Assembly: GCA_022825705.1 (NCBI GenBank)
Contig: JAJDWH010000043.1
Span: 186,001-250,000, forward strand
DNA: 64,000 bases
Source: Alphaproteobacteria bacterium
GTDB taxonomy: Bacteria > Pseudomonadota > Alphaproteobacteria > TMED109
Direction of reading: 5' to 3'
Shown here: in pieces, positions 54,801-63,597 of the stretch
How the letters are laid out: the number at the start of each line of letters is the position of its first letter
Numbering within the stretch: position 1 is the first letter of the stretch
Translations under genes and position numbers: made by a program
The notes under the pieces: model-generated
Databases searched by the model: none
What the model was told of the DNA's origin: nothing
Seen by the model: the letters and a program-made list of their open reading frames with translations, nothing else

Positions 54801-54964
54801 TTCAACCCATGGTGGTGACGATCATCTTCGGGCTCCTGGCGACGACGCCGTTGGTTCTGGTCATCGTGCCGAGCCTGTTCCTGGTCCAGAACGACGCCGG
54901 GAGGCTGATCCGTTGGCTGCTCAGCGCCGCCAGAATCCGGGAGCGAACATCACCAGCGCCGTGA
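51821..54964 (+). CDS. RND efflux permease (AcrB/HAE family)
   Basis: The protein has 1047 residues from the GTG of VDNRSRLVPRRGLIAAFARH; a start 11 codons upstream is possible. Two sets of six membrane helices flank two large periplasmic loops. TM4 carries the proton-relay pair in MIMMLGIVVDDAIVVAEHG. It uses the proton gradient to export hydrophobic compounds; substrates are unknown. Its 3' end overlaps trkH on the other strand by 44 bp. Confidence 0.93.
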   Translation: MDNRSRLVPRRGLIAAFARHPTAPNILMLILLALGIASLDRLNRQFFPDYSIDYVNVEVVWRGASADEVEHSVVAAIEPEVRFLDSVKRVTSTAQEGYGGVLVEFLEGTDMQKALADVETAVARVTTLPETTERPTITRIVPFEQVARIRVAGPYDEAQLRSYAKVLRDGLLAAGADKVTISDFRSPELVVDVEPAALLALDLSLNDVAGRIAAHSRDMPGGDTSGAAELQVRMLGERATARELAALEIVSDSSGRTFRVDDLGTVSDTFAEGMASGRAGGRLALSLHVSRSETSDILDIWGDIQTYLNGDPEGLPDNLELTLYRIEADGVMSRLNMLVRNGLSGLALVLLILFVFLSPRTAFWVAVGIPTAFAATLFVMYITGQSINMISMFAMIMMLGIVVDDAIVVAEHGQMQWESGVPPLNASVMGASAMLWPVVAASATTVCAFMPIFFTTGIVGQIVGAIPFVVIAVLAASLFECFLVLPGHLRHAFTQKSGRPREARGFRRWFDRGFAALRDGVYRRFVAWALTRRYLMVAVVVASFLAVGGLLAGGKVKFVFFPQLEANVAEVTFWFPAGTPRSTTEAMVDELERAARVIDDAGFVETIYGHVGRTPTPRSGLAGDHVGGMTLQLMPIEDRNIQLQQVMDAWRAEIRPLPGLENLVIAPPPRGPPGKEIDIRISGAEPEALKAAALEVRSVLAGYVGVNDIRDNLPYGKRELALTLTQRGRALGFTTASVAREVRGAFEGIIAQRLAAADEELVVRVRMRPDAMEAHALGTLFVRSPAGLQVPLSEVVDITEQQGFSVFRRENGVREVAVTATVDSSRANANEVLIRLADGPLAEAVEPHGARWRLAGRSEEQQETLREMRLGAALGLLAIYLTIALVFGSYTRPIIVMVVIPFATVGAILGHLVMGYDLTIISLLGLLGLSGIVVNGSIIVVNTIDRHVGAGEDLLEAVVNGSCERFRAVILTTASTIGGLAPLLLETSFQAQFIQPMVVTIIFGLLATTPLVLVIVPSLFLVQNDAGRLIRWLLSAARIRERTSPAP

Positions 54965-56387
54965 GAAACTCGAGCCGGCCGAGGAGCATGCCGACCGACA
55001 GCGCCCACTTGGCGGCTTCCGGCAGGGGGGCGTAGGACCCGGCGGGACCCACGATCGGCCCGAGCCCGGGGCCCACGATGGCGACTGCCGAGGCCGCGGC
55101 CGACAGTGCCGTGAGACGGTCCAGGCCGAGGACCGAAAGGAACCCGGCCAGCACCGTGACGGTGATCAGGAACAGCGCGGCAATGCTCAGGACCGGGCGA
55201 AGGTAGTCCTCGCTGATCGGCTTGCCGGCCAGCCGGGGCGTACTCACCAGGCGCGGCTGCGACACCTTCCGCAACTGCGCCGCGACCAGCGCCAGCATGA
55301 CCTGGATCCGGAAGATCCGCAGGCCGCCAGTGGTGCTCCCGCTGCACCCGCCGACGAACATGAGAAGGAACAGCAGGGCGGTCGTGCCGCCCCCCCATCC
55401 GGAGAAGTCCTCCGTCGCGTACCCCGTTCCGGTCAGGACCGAGATCACGTTGAAGGCCGAGCGGCGCAGAGCGTCGAACGGCCCGGTCCCGGTGCCCAGC
55501 CACAGCCAAAGCATGACGACGCCGACCGCGGCACCGACGACGGCGAAGAAGACCCCGACCTCCGGATTGCCGGCAAGGTGGCGCCAGTTGCCCTGCGCAA
55601 TCTGGCGATAGCCGATGAACGGCAGCGACGCCGCCAGCATGCCCAGGATGACGACGGTCTCGATCGCGGGACTGTGCCAGGCGCCCACGGATCCGTCCCG
55701 CGTGGAATAGCCGCCGGTCGCAATGGTCGTCATGGCATGGCAGAGCGCGTCAAACCAGTCCATGCCGGCGATGCGGAGCAGCACCACCCAGACCGCCGTG
55801 AGAATCAGGTAGATCCTGACCAGCATCAGCGCCAGCCGCGCGTCGCTCAGTTTCCGGCCGCCGCTCAGGTTGTACTGGTCGATGCGGATGACCTCCATGC
55901 CGCCGATCTCCCGGAACGGCAGCATGACCAGCGCCATCACCACGATGCCGAGGCCGCCGAACCATTGCAGCATGGCCCGCCAGAGGAGGACGCCCGGCGG
56001 CCGGTCCTCGAGACCGGTGAACACCGAGGCACCGGTGGTGGTGAGCCCCGATGCGGCCTCGAAGAACGCGTCCGTGTAGTTGATGCGCTGGTCGGCAAAG
56101 TAGAGCGGCAGCGCTGCCAGCACGATGGCGAGCAGCCACCAGAGCGTGATCAGTGCCAGGACCTGCCGCGGGTCATGGTTGCGGCCGAAGTCGCTGGCCA
56201 GCGTGCCGCTCCGGCAGGCCAGAGCCAGGGCCACGCCGACGAACGCGGTCGCGGCGCCGGTGCCGGCGAAGGCCAGGGACGACGGTTCGCCGGCCAGCAG
56301 GTCGGCCGCCATGGGGATCAGCATCGCTGCCCCCACCGGGAGCATCAGGATCCCGGTGAGGTACAGAACCGGCCGGATTCGGAGCAT
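54921..56387 (-). CDS. trkH: TrkH-type potassium uptake protein
   Basis: The protein has 488 residues with about ten membrane segments. Four selectivity-filter loops are visible: SGLTTTGASVF, TTIATGGYSTR, SVLTGTGYATE and AIVGPGLGPIVG. It conducts potassium, usually with the peripheral TrkA. No trkA is in the window. It is the last gene of the leftward radical SAM-apaG-folE-trkH run, 15 bp after folE. Confidence 0.94.
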   Translation of the reverse strand: MLRIRPVLYLTGILMLPVGAAMLIPMAADLLAGEPSSLAFAGTGAATAFVGVALALACRSGTLASDFGRNHDPRQVLALITLWWLLAIVLAALPLYFADQRINYTDAFFEAASGLTTTGASVFTGLEDRPPGVLLWRAMLQWFGGLGIVVMALVMLPFREIGGMEVIRIDQYNLSGGRKLSDARLALMLVRIYLILTAVWVVLLRIAGMDWFDALCHAMTTIATGGYSTRDGSVGAWHSPAIETVVILGMLAASLPFIGYRQIAQGNWRHLAGNPEVGVFFAVVGAAVGVVMLWLWLGTGTGPFDALRRSAFNVISVLTGTGYATEDFSGWGGGTTALLFLLMFVGGCSGSTTGGLRIFRIQVMLALVAAQLRKVSQPRLVSTPRLAGKPISEDYLRPVLSIAALFLITVTVLAGFLSVLGLDRLTALSAAASAVAIVGPGLGPIVGPAGSYAPLPEAAKWALSVGMLLGRLEFLTALVMFAPGFWRR

Positions 56388-56402
56388 TCGCTGTCCGGGG
56401 TC

Positions 56403-56987
56403 CTAGCGGGGTCCCCGATCGATCAGGTACAGGAATTCGCGACGCGTGGACGGATCGTCGCGGAAGGTTCCCGTCATGCGGCTGGTCACCATGACGGCGT
56501 TGCGTTTTTGGACGCCGCGCGTGGCGACGCAGAAGTGCTCTGCCTCGATCACCACGCCGACACCGCGCGGACGCAGTTCCTCGGTGATCGTATCGGCGAT
56601 CTGGGCCGTCATCTTTTCCTGGAGCTGCAGCCGCTTCGCGAACACGTCCACGAGGCGGGCGAGCTTGCTCAGCCCGACCACCCGGCGGTCCGGCAGGTAG
56701 CCGACATGCGCATTGCCGATGATCGGGGTGAGGTGGTGTTCGCAGTGCGACGAGAAGGGAATCGACCGCAGGGCGACGATTTCGTCGTAACCCTCGGTTT
56801 CCTCGAAGGTTCGCCGCAGGACGGCGCCTGGATCCTTCGCATACCCGGCGAAGTGCTCGTCGTACGCGCGGATGACCCGGCCTGGCGTGGCGGCGAGGCC
56901 CTCGCGATCCGGGTCTTCGCCGATCCAGCGGATCAGGGTGCGTACCGCCGCCTCGGCCTCCGCCCGCGAGGGGCGTTCAGTGTCCAT
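56403..56987 (-). CDS. folE: GTP cyclohydrolase I
   Basis: The protein has 194 residues. Zinc ligands are in [20 protein letters not shown] and [15 protein letters not shown], with substrate residues in [20 protein letters not shown]. It makes dihydroneopterin triphosphate for folate. The ATG overlaps the apaG stop by one base (TAATG). Confidence 0.95.
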   Translation of the reverse strand: MDTERPSRAEAEAAVRTLIRWIGEDPDREGLAATPGRVIRAYDEHFAGYAKDPGAVLRRTFEETEGYDEIVALRSIPFSSHCEHHLTPIIGNAHVGYLPDRRVVGLSKLARLVDVFAKRLQLQEKMTAQIADTITEELRPRGVGVVIEAEHFCVATRGVQKRNAVMVTSRMTGTFRDDPSTRREFLYLIDRGPR

Positions 56988-57436
56988 TAGTGGAGCGTGC
57001 GCTGGGACCAGGGGCTCTCGAGCGGGAACGCCGGAATCTCGACTTCAAACGTCTGGCCGTCCTCGCCCTGCATCGAATAGGTGCCGCTCATGATGCCCGA
57101 GGGCTCGGACAACGGCGTCCCGGACGCGTATTCGAACGTCTCGCCGGGAGCCAGTACCGGCTGTTCGCCGACGACGCCCTCGCCCTTCACCTCGATCGCC
57201 TGGCCGCGACCGTCGACGATCCGCCAGTGGCGCGTCATGAGCTGGACTTTGCCGGCGCCGCGGTTCTCGATGCGGACCTGGTACGCCCACAGATAGCGCT
57301 CTTCGTGCGGCACGGACTGCTCTTCGAGATAGAACGGGCGGACCCGGACCGTGATGCCACAGCTTTCCTTCTGGTACCAGTGTCCCTCGTCTTCGTCTTC
57401 TTCAGGCTCGGCCACGTCAAACGGGTCTTCATTCAT
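56987..57436 (-). CDS. apaG: ApaG (Co2+/Mg2+ efflux-associated) protein
   Basis: The protein has 149 residues from [20 protein letters not shown]. An acidic N-terminal tail precedes the ApaG beta-sandwich: [50 protein letters not shown] and [20 protein letters not shown]. It is longer than usual because of the tail. It is linked in other bacteria to metal tolerance and diadenosine tetraphosphate. It starts 2 bp after the radical SAM gene. Confidence 0.92.
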   Translation of the reverse strand: MNEDPFDVAEPEEDEDEGHWYQKESCGITVRVRPFYLEEQSVPHEERYLWAYQVRIENRGAGKVQLMTRHWRIVDGRGQAIEVKGEGVVGEQPVLAPGETFEYASGTPLSEPSGIMSGTYSMQGEDGQTFEVEIPAFPLESPWSQRTLH

Positions 57437-57438
57437 GA

Positions 57439-58398
57439 TCAGCTCGCCGAACAGTTGGCGCCGCCAAGGACGCAGAACTGCGCACAAAAGGGGTGGTTGA
57501 GCGCCACGCTCTGGTGGGCGTCGGAGAGTTTGGTGCCCAACTCCAGTGCCTCGTCGTAGGGTAGCAATGTGCACGGGACGACCGCAGGGGCGGGTGCCCC
57601 CTTTCGCCGCACGACCATGCGGGACGAGGCGCACATCATGGTATCGGGGTCCACATCGAGAATCTGCCAGCAGGACTGCGTGATCTCCGGCACATCGCGG
57701 CGGCGGTCCATCACCGGAAACAGCACGAGGCGAGCCGGGTCGAAGGCATCGACGCTGAGATCGAGTTCCCGGAACAGTCTGGCGAAGCCGGCGCGCATGG
57801 AAGTTTCGGATTCATCCTCCAGGAGTCGGCACGCGATGTCGGTGTGGAAGCCAAGGTCGCGCAGCCAGCCGAGACCCCGCATGGCCGGAGCCCACGACCG
57901 CGCCCCGCGGATGGCTTCGTGCCGTTCCGCGCGGTAATGGTCGAGGGAGACGCGAATGATCAGGCCGTCGCGCCCGGCCAGGGCGGCCAGGGCATCGGCC
58001 TGCTTCTCCATGGGGCGCATCGCGTTGGTCAGCAGCAGCACCTGAAACCCGCGATCGAGGCAGCTTCCCAGCATGCCGACCAGCTCCGGATTCATGAACG
58101 GCTCGCCGCCCGTGAAACCGATCTGCCGGGTCGCCAAGCCGGTGGTCCGGATCTCGTCCAGATAGCCTTCGACTTCCTTCAGCGATAGATACTGCAGCCG
58201 GTCGTTGGTCGGGCTCGATTCGATGTAACAGCCCTGGCATGCAAGGTTGCAGAGTGTCCCCGTGTTGAACCACAGCGTATCCAGCCGGCGCAGCTTGACC
58301 CATGCGCGCGGGCTTCCGTCGAGCGTGAAATCGGGGTCGACGTACTTGGCCGACTTCGCGTCGATCATCTGCAGATCGGTTGGGGCGCAGTCGTCCAT
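57439..58398 (-). CDS. radical SAM protein
   Basis: The protein has 319 residues. The [4Fe-4S]/SAM motif CNLACQGCYIESSP has the CxxxCxxC form, followed by IGFTGGEPFMNPELVGML. Extra Cys near the C terminus (FCAQFCVLGGANC) could hold an auxiliary cluster, as in SPASM-like proteins. The reaction is unknown. It heads the operon with apaG, folE and trkH. Confidence 0.88.
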   Translation of the reverse strand: MDDCAPTDLQMIDAKSAKYVDPDFTLDGSPRAWVKLRRLDTLWFNTGTLCNLACQGCYIESSPTNDRLQYLSLKEVEGYLDEIRTTGLATRQIGFTGGEPFMNPELVGMLGSCLDRGFQVLLLTNAMRPMEKQADALAALAGRDGLIIRVSLDHYRAERHEAIRGARSWAPAMRGLGWLRDLGFHTDIACRLLEDESETSMRAGFARLFRELDLSVDAFDPARLVLFPVMDRRRDVPEITQSCWQILDVDPDTMMCASSRMVVRRKGAPAPAVVPCTLLPYDEALELGTKLSDAHQSVALNHPFCAQFCVLGGANCSAS

Positions 58399-58606
58399 GG
58401 GCAGTTCCGAGCATGGATTGCCCCGGGAACGGGCACCAGATCAAGATAGCGTAGGGGACTCGGGCATTCCATACCGGGAACCGGTTTTCGCCTGTTCGCT
58501 GAGGGTGTTGCGGGCGCGTCCCGAGGGGCCTGCGGCGCGGGTCTTTGACCGTCGGCAGGGCTGCGGATACCTTCAACGCCAGCGTCGGATGGATGCTGTT
58601 GTTCGC

Positions 58607-58681
58607 GCGGGCGTAGTTCAGTGGTAGAACGTCAGCTTCCCAAGCTGAATGTCGCCGGTTCGATCCCGGCCGTCCGCTCCA
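58607..58681 (+). tRNA. tRNA-Gly(CCC)
   Basis: A full cloverleaf can be drawn: acceptor GCGGGCG/CGTCCGC with one G-T pair, D-arm GTTC/GAAC, anticodon stem TCAGC/GCTGA with loop TTCCCAA (anticodon CCC), and T-arm GCCGG/CCGGC with TTCGATC. Discriminator T and an encoded CCA complete the 3' end. It reads GGG codons. A small CACCC/GGGTG hairpin follows 20 nt downstream. Confidence 0.93.
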
Positions 58682-58711
58682 GTGCCGTCTGACGGCTTGG
58701 CACCCTTTCGG

Positions 58712-59263
58712 GTGACCGTATCGGGCCTGCGCACGGTCCAGCGGTCCCGCTTCGGCCGTCCTGGCCACGTGGTGTCCATTCTCGATCCTGGCAACCTGAC
58801 CCCGGCGCCGCTCCGGCGCGGCAACGGCGGGCGCGTGACCCGCATGGCGTTCCACGACGCGGTGCGGCCGACCCGGGGCAAGCGGCTGCCGTCGGCCACA
58901 CACGTCCGCCGACTGGTCCGACTTGGCCGGCGGCTGGCGGTCGCAGGCTGCCGGCACGTCCACGTGCATTGCTATCAGGGTGTCTCCCGATCCACGGCGG
59001 CTGCCTTGATCGTGATGGCGGCGGGCAGCGGCAGGGGGCCTGCCGACGGTCTGCTGGAGGAACTGGACCGGATCCGCCCGAAGAACTGGCCGAACAGCCG
59101 GATGGTCGCGCTCGCCGACCGGCAGATGGGTTATCGTGGGCGGCTGACGGCAGCCCTGCGGGCACATCAGCGGCGCAAGGCGTACCGGGATCCGACGCTG
59201 GCGCGTTTGATCCGGTCGCATTCGTTCGGACACCGCCGCCACGAGGTCCCGGAAGGCGTGTAA
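58712..59263 (+). CDS. tyrosine-phosphatase-like protein (COG5350 type)
   Basis: The protein has 183 residues from the GTG of VTVSGLRTVQRSRFGRPGHV; GTG codons nearer the tRNA are also in frame. The P-loop HVHCYQGVSRSTAAALIVMA contains the Cys-x5-Arg active site, and an Asp for acid catalysis may lie upstream. The C terminus is Arg-rich. It is a predicted protein phosphatase of unknown target. It follows the tRNA gene and precedes hrcA. Confidence 0.8.
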   Translation: MTVSGLRTVQRSRFGRPGHVVSILDPGNLTPAPLRRGNGGRVTRMAFHDAVRPTRGKRLPSATHVRRLVRLGRRLAVAGCRHVHVHCYQGVSRSTAAALIVMAAGSGRGPADGLLEELDRIRPKNWPNSRMVALADRQMGYRGRLTAALRAHQRRKAYRDPTLARLIRSHSFGHRRHEVPEGV

Positions 59264-59317
59264 GGCCGGCCGGCGAGCCGGTGCGGCGGGCCCGATGGGC
59301 GTGGCGAAGAAGGCGCA

Positions 59318-60394
59318 ATGCAGAAAGCGACACAGGACGGGACCATCAGCCCGTTGAGCGAACTCGACGAGCGCTCGCAGGAGATCTTCCGGCAGGTCGT
59401 CGAATCGTACCTCGAGGGCGGCGCTCCGGTGGGGTCGCAGACGGTGGCCAAGGAGCTGAACGGTACCCTGTCGCCTGCGTCGATCCGCGCGGTCATGGCG
59501 GAACTGGAGGGCCTGGGGTTGCTGTACGCGCCGCATGTCTCGGCGGGGCGGCTCCCGACCGAGCGCGGACTCCGGCTGTTCATTGACGGGTTTCTCAAGA
59601 TCGGCGAACTGCCGGTGTCCGACAGCAGCCGCATCGAGGCGCTCTGCGCCGGGGCCGGGCGCAACCTGCGGGAAGTGCTGCGCGAGGTCGGTGAAGGACT
59701 GTCGGGCCTGTCGCAGTGCGCGTCCCTGGTGATTACCCCTACTCAGGAACAGCGCGCGATCAAGCACATCGAATTCGTGCGGCTGGATCCCGGACGGGCA
59801 CTGGTGGTCATTGTTGACACCCACGATCTCGTGGAGAACCGCCTGATCGATCTGCCCCCCGGACTGCCGGCGCATGCGCTGATCGAGGCCTCGAACTGCC
59901 TCAATGACCGCTTCGCGGGACGCTCGCTCGAGGAAGCCAGCCGCGCGATCGAGGCGGACATGACCGTTGACCAGGCGGACCTTGACGCGGAGACCCAGAG
60001 GGTGATCGAGGCAGGGCTCGCGGTCCGTACCGCGGCCGACGGCGATCCGTCGCTGATCCTGACGGGTCGGGCCCGCACGCTGGAGGGGGTACAGGAACGG
60101 GCCGCCATGGAGCGGGTGCGGCTGCTGTTCGAGGCGATCGAGCGTGGCCGTACGCTCCGCCGCCTGCTGGAATCGACCCTGGACGGATCCGGCGTGCACG
60201 TGTTTATCGGGGCCGAGACCGAACTCTTTGCCCTGTCGGGATGTTCGATGATCGTCGCGCCGATCATGCAGCACGACAGCGGCACCGGAACCCTGGGCGC
60301 CATCGGCGTCATCGGGCCCACCAGGCTCAACTATGCCCGCATCATCCCCATGGTGGATTACACGGCGCGCGCCGTCGGCCGCCTGCTCGCCTGA
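59318..60394 (+). CDS. hrcA: heat-inducible transcription repressor HrcA
   Basis: The protein has 358 residues with AGAAGG before the ATG. The winged helix includes ELDERSQEIFRQVVESYLEG and LSPASIRAVMAELEGLGLLY, and later HVSAGRLPTERGLRLFID, GSGVHVFIGAETE and IGPTRLNYARIIPMVDYTA. It binds CIRCE sites at groE and dnaK operons. No CIRCE element is visible upstream here, and grpE does not follow as it often does. Confidence 0.95.
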   Translation: MQKATQDGTISPLSELDERSQEIFRQVVESYLEGGAPVGSQTVAKELNGTLSPASIRAVMAELEGLGLLYAPHVSAGRLPTERGLRLFIDGFLKIGELPVSDSSRIEALCAGAGRNLREVLREVGEGLSGLSQCASLVITPTQEQRAIKHIEFVRLDPGRALVVIVDTHDLVENRLIDLPPGLPAHALIEASNCLNDRFAGRSLEEASRAIEADMTVDQADLDAETQRVIEAGLAVRTAADGDPSLILTGRARTLEGVQERAAMERVRLLFEAIERGRTLRRLLESTLDGSGVHVFIGAETELFALSGCSMIVAPIMQHDSGTGTLGAIGVIGPTRLNYARIIPMVDYTARAVGRLLA

Positions 60395-60397
60395 ACG

Positions 60398-61177
60398 ATG
60401 AAGAACGGGACAGCGACGGGCCCGGGCGCCGATTCAACCGCCCTCCTCCGGAGCGAACTGGACTCGGCCCGGCGCATCCTGATCTTCACCGGCGCCGGGA
60501 TCAGCACCGAGTCGGGCATCCCGGACTTCCGCAGCCCGGGCGGCGTGTGGGACCGCAATCAACCCATTCTGTTCGACGACTTCCTGCGTTCCGAGGCGAT
60601 GCGGCGGGAAAGCTGGCGTCGGAAGCGCGAGACCGACCGGTCGATCGGGCAGGCCGCCCCCAACCGCGGGCACCGGGCGATCGCGGAACTGATGCGGCGG
60701 GATTCGGCGTCCATCGTCGTCACCCAGAACGTCGATGGCCTGCATCAGGCGTCCGGGGTGTCGAAGGAGCAGCTCGTGGAGCTGCACGGCAATGCCACTT
60801 ACGCCGCCTGCTGCGACTGCGGGCTGCGGCACGAACTGGAAGACATCTTTCGCGAGTTCGACCGCGACGAGACGTTGCCGACCTGCCGGGGCTGCGACAG
60901 CCCGTACGTCAAGAGCGCGACCATTTCGTTCGGCCAACCCATGCCCGTCGAGGCAATGCGCCGGGCCGAGGCGGCGGCCCGAGCGTGCGATCTCGCAATC
61001 GCGATCGGGTCGTCGCTGGTCGTGTACCCGGCGGCTGACGTTCCCCTGATGGCGAAGCAGAACGGTTCGCGCTACACGATCCTCAACCGCGAGCCCACCC
61101 CGCAGGACGGCTACGCCGACCTGGTGGTCCACGGCGAAATCGGTGCCGTGCTCGGGGACGCCGTCGGCATCGACTGA
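60398..61177 (+). CDS. NAD-dependent protein deacylase (sirtuin)
   Basis: The protein has 259 residues, 3 bp after hrcA. NAD-binding FTGAGISTESGIPDFRSPGG, VVTQNVDGLHQASG, catalytic His in LVELHGNAT, and the zinc Cys pairs CCDCG and CRGCDSPYVKS identify a Sir2-type deacylase. It removes acyl groups from lysines. Start MKNGTATGPG is the first ATG; the start is not conserved in such proteins. Confidence 0.9.
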   Translation: MKNGTATGPGADSTALLRSELDSARRILIFTGAGISTESGIPDFRSPGGVWDRNQPILFDDFLRSEAMRRESWRRKRETDRSIGQAAPNRGHRAIAELMRRDSASIVVTQNVDGLHQASGVSKEQLVELHGNATYAACCDCGLRHELEDIFREFDRDETLPTCRGCDSPYVKSATISFGQPMPVEAMRRAEAAARACDLAIAIGSSLVVYPAADVPLMAKQNGSRYTILNREPTPQDGYADLVVHGEIGAVLGDAVGID

Positions 61178-61681
61178 CTGAGACCGGTCGCTGAGCCCCG
61201 AGACGTCGCGGTCGCGGCCGGGAACGAAGACGCTTCGCAGATTTCTGAACGGGATTCAGCCGCCGAGTGGGATGCCGTGCTCGGCAAGGAATGCGTGACG
61301 TGTTCGCGCGACGCGACCGCGAACAAGACGTGGGAAGTACCCGGATAACTCCCCGCCCGGCCCGCCGGAATGTTCACGTCCGGTGGGTGTCGGCCGGCCC
61401 CCGAGGGTTGAGCTGACACCGGAGGGAGGGCGCGTGATGCGCGGGTGGTGCCGCGGGAAGCCGGTGTCGGGAGGGTCCGGAAATCCGGCCGTTCCTGAAA
61501 CGCGACGAACCCCTGTTGGCCACCCCGATGGCGATCCGGTCCACCGCCACGCTGTCGAGCACGCCGGCGAAGCACGCCCATCGTACCGGACGGTTCGACC
61601 GACGGGGAGGATTCCCGGCATTGCGGTGGCAAGATCGGCAGCAGAGGGCACCGCCCGAAGAGAAGGGAAAGGGGGCGTCGC
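61178..61681. other. 504-bp spacer, nothing recognised
   Basis: It lies between the sirtuin and antiporter genes, both rightward. A leftward frame ends VARTRHAFLAEHGIPLGG, but I find no family for it and do not call a gene. The antiporter promoter is presumably here. Confidence 0.4.
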
Positions 61682-63466
61682 ATGGCGTTTCTTGCACAGG
61701 TCGTGATTTTCCTCGCCGCCGCCGTGGTCGTCGTCCCGCTGGTGCGGCGGGCCGGGCTGGGCGCGGTCCTTGGGTATCTGCTGGCTGGCGTCATCGTCGG
61801 GCCATGGGTGCTGGACGTGGTCCTGGACGAACAGGAGGTCCTTCACTTCGCGGAGTTCGGCGTCGTTCTTCTGCTCTTCGTCATCGGCCTCGAACTTCAG
61901 CCGCGCCGCCTCTGGGCGATGCGCCGGGCGGTGTTCGGGCTGGGCGGCGGACAGTTCGTGCTGACCGCAGCGGCACTCGGCGGCCTCGCCCTCGCGTTCG
62001 GCCTGCCGCCCGAGAGCGCCGTGGCCGCGGGACTCGCGCTGGCGCTCTCGTCGACGGCCTTCGCCTTGCAAGCACTCGCGGAGCGCAACGAGCTCACGAC
62101 CCGCCACGGCCGGCTGTCGTTCTCGATCCTGCTACTGCAGGACCTCGCAGTGATCCCGATCCTGGCCTTCCTGCCCCTGCTGGCGCCGGCGTCCGGCAGC
62201 GCCGAGGGCGAGCTCCTCTGGCTCGCCGTCGCCAAGGCGGTCGGGATGATTGCGCTCGTCGCTTTCGGCGGCCGTTACCTCCTGCGCTACGTCCTGCGCC
62301 TTGTGGCGCGGTTTGGCACGCATGAAGTGTTCACGGCCACGGCGCTCCTCACGGTCGTGGGCGTGGCCCTGCTGATGGAGCTCGTCGGCCTGTCGATGGC
62401 GCTCGGCGCGTTCCTGGCCGGCGTGCTGCTGGCCGACTCCCAGTATCGGCACCAGCTCGAAGCCGATATCGAACCCTTCAAAGGGTTGTTTCTCGGCCTG
62501 TTTTTCATGGCCGTCGGCATGAGCGTCAACATCGGGCTGGTGATCGAGACGCCGCTCATGGTGCTCGGTCTCACGCTCGGTCTGATCCTCGTGAAGATGC
62601 TGTGCCTGGTCGTCGTCGCGCGCGCCGGCACGCCGAACTGGCGGACGGTCCGCGGAACGGCCGTGGCGCTCTCGCAAGGCGGCGAGTTCGCCTTCGTCAT
62701 TCTCGCGCTCGCCGTGTCGTCGTCGCTGATGGATGAGCGCACGGCCGACCTGCTGATCGTCGCGGTGACGCTCTCGATGGCGGCGACGCCGCTCGCGCTC
62801 ATGGCGGGCGACTGGATCAACGCGCGTCTCGAGCAGGAGCCGGAACCGGAGTACGAACGGCACTTCGAAGAGGAGAACCAGGTGATCATCGCCGGGTTCG
62901 GCCGGGTCGGCCAAATCGTGGGCCGGATCCTGCGGCTGCGGCGCATCGGCTTCACCGCCCTAGAGACCAGTGCCGAGCAGGTCGATTTCGTGCGCCGATT
63001 CGGCAACAAGATCCACTACGGCGACGCGAGCCGGGTGGAGCTGCTGCGCGCCGCGAAGGCCGACAAGGCCGTACTCTTCGTCCTGGCGATCGAGGATGTC
63101 GAGCGCTCGCTCGCGACGGCGCGGGCGGTGCGCCGGCACTTCCCCCAGCTCACGGTCTTCGCCCGCGCGCGCAACCGCCAGCACGCCTACGCGTTGATGG
63201 ACCTCGGCGTCCACCGCATCGTTCGCGACACCTTCCATTCGAGCCTCGTGCTCGCCCGCGGCGCCCTGATGGAGCTGGGCCTCGGCGACTTCGAAAGCCG
63301 GCACACCGTCGAGACCTTCCGCGACCACGACACGGCGCGGCTGATTCACCAGCACCAGATCGCGCACGACACCGACCGCCTGATTGAAGAGGCGAAGCAC
63401 TGGGCCCGCGAGCTGGAAGAGATGTTCGCCGAGGACGAACGCGAGGCCGTGGGGGAACGGCCCTAG
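61682..63466 (+). CDS. KefB/KefC-type monovalent cation:proton antiporter
   Basis: The protein has 594 residues. GGAAAGGGGG lies before the ATG. The first ~380 residues are a 12-13 helix CPA2 exchanger with VIGLELQPRRLW and LLLQDLAVIPILAFLPLL. A TrkA-N (RCK) domain follows, starting VIIAGFGRVGQIVGRILRLR, where NAD(H) or glutathione adducts could bind. It exports potassium in exchange for protons during electrophile or pH stress. Which Kef subtype is not settled. Confidence 0.92.
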   Translation: MAFLAQVVIFLAAAVVVVPLVRRAGLGAVLGYLLAGVIVGPWVLDVVLDEQEVLHFAEFGVVLLLFVIGLELQPRRLWAMRRAVFGLGGGQFVLTAAALGGLALAFGLPPESAVAAGLALALSSTAFALQALAERNELTTRHGRLSFSILLLQDLAVIPILAFLPLLAPASGSAEGELLWLAVAKAVGMIALVAFGGRYLLRYVLRLVARFGTHEVFTATALLTVVGVALLMELVGLSMALGAFLAGVLLADSQYRHQLEADIEPFKGLFLGLFFMAVGMSVNIGLVIETPLMVLGLTLGLILVKMLCLVVVARAGTPNWRTVRGTAVALSQGGEFAFVILALAVSSSLMDERTADLLIVAVTLSMAATPLALMAGDWINARLEQEPEPEYERHFEEENQVIIAGFGRVGQIVGRILRLRRIGFTALETSAEQVDFVRRFGNKIHYGDASRVELLRAAKADKAVLFVLAIEDVERSLATARAVRRHFPQLTVFARARNRQHAYALMDLGVHRIVRDTFHSSLVLARGALMELGLGDFESRHTVETFRDHDTARLIHQHQIAHDTDRLIEEAKHWARELEEMFAEDEREAVGERP

Positions 63467-63597
63467 ACCGCATGGATCGACCTGCTCTCTCCTTGGGGCC
63501 GTGGGCTATCTCCGCGGTCGGGACCGGGTCGGCGGTACCGCCTTAGGGAAGGCAGGCCATGGGCAAGGGGGGCTTGCGGGAAATGCCTGGCTGACGG

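Noticed and set aside
59264..59317. CIRCE operator before hrcA
   Set aside because: No TTAGCACTC/GAGTGCTAA-like inverted repeat is present in the short upstream gap.
57812..60274. 820-codon open frame on the minus strand
   Set aside because: It runs antisense through hrcA, the tRNA-Gly gene and the phosphatase gene and overlaps the radical SAM gene in another frame; a GC-rich shadow.
61256..62107. Minus-strand gene ending VARTRHAFLAEHGIPLGG
   Set aside because: Most of the frame is antisense to the antiporter gene, and no family or ribosome-binding site supports it.
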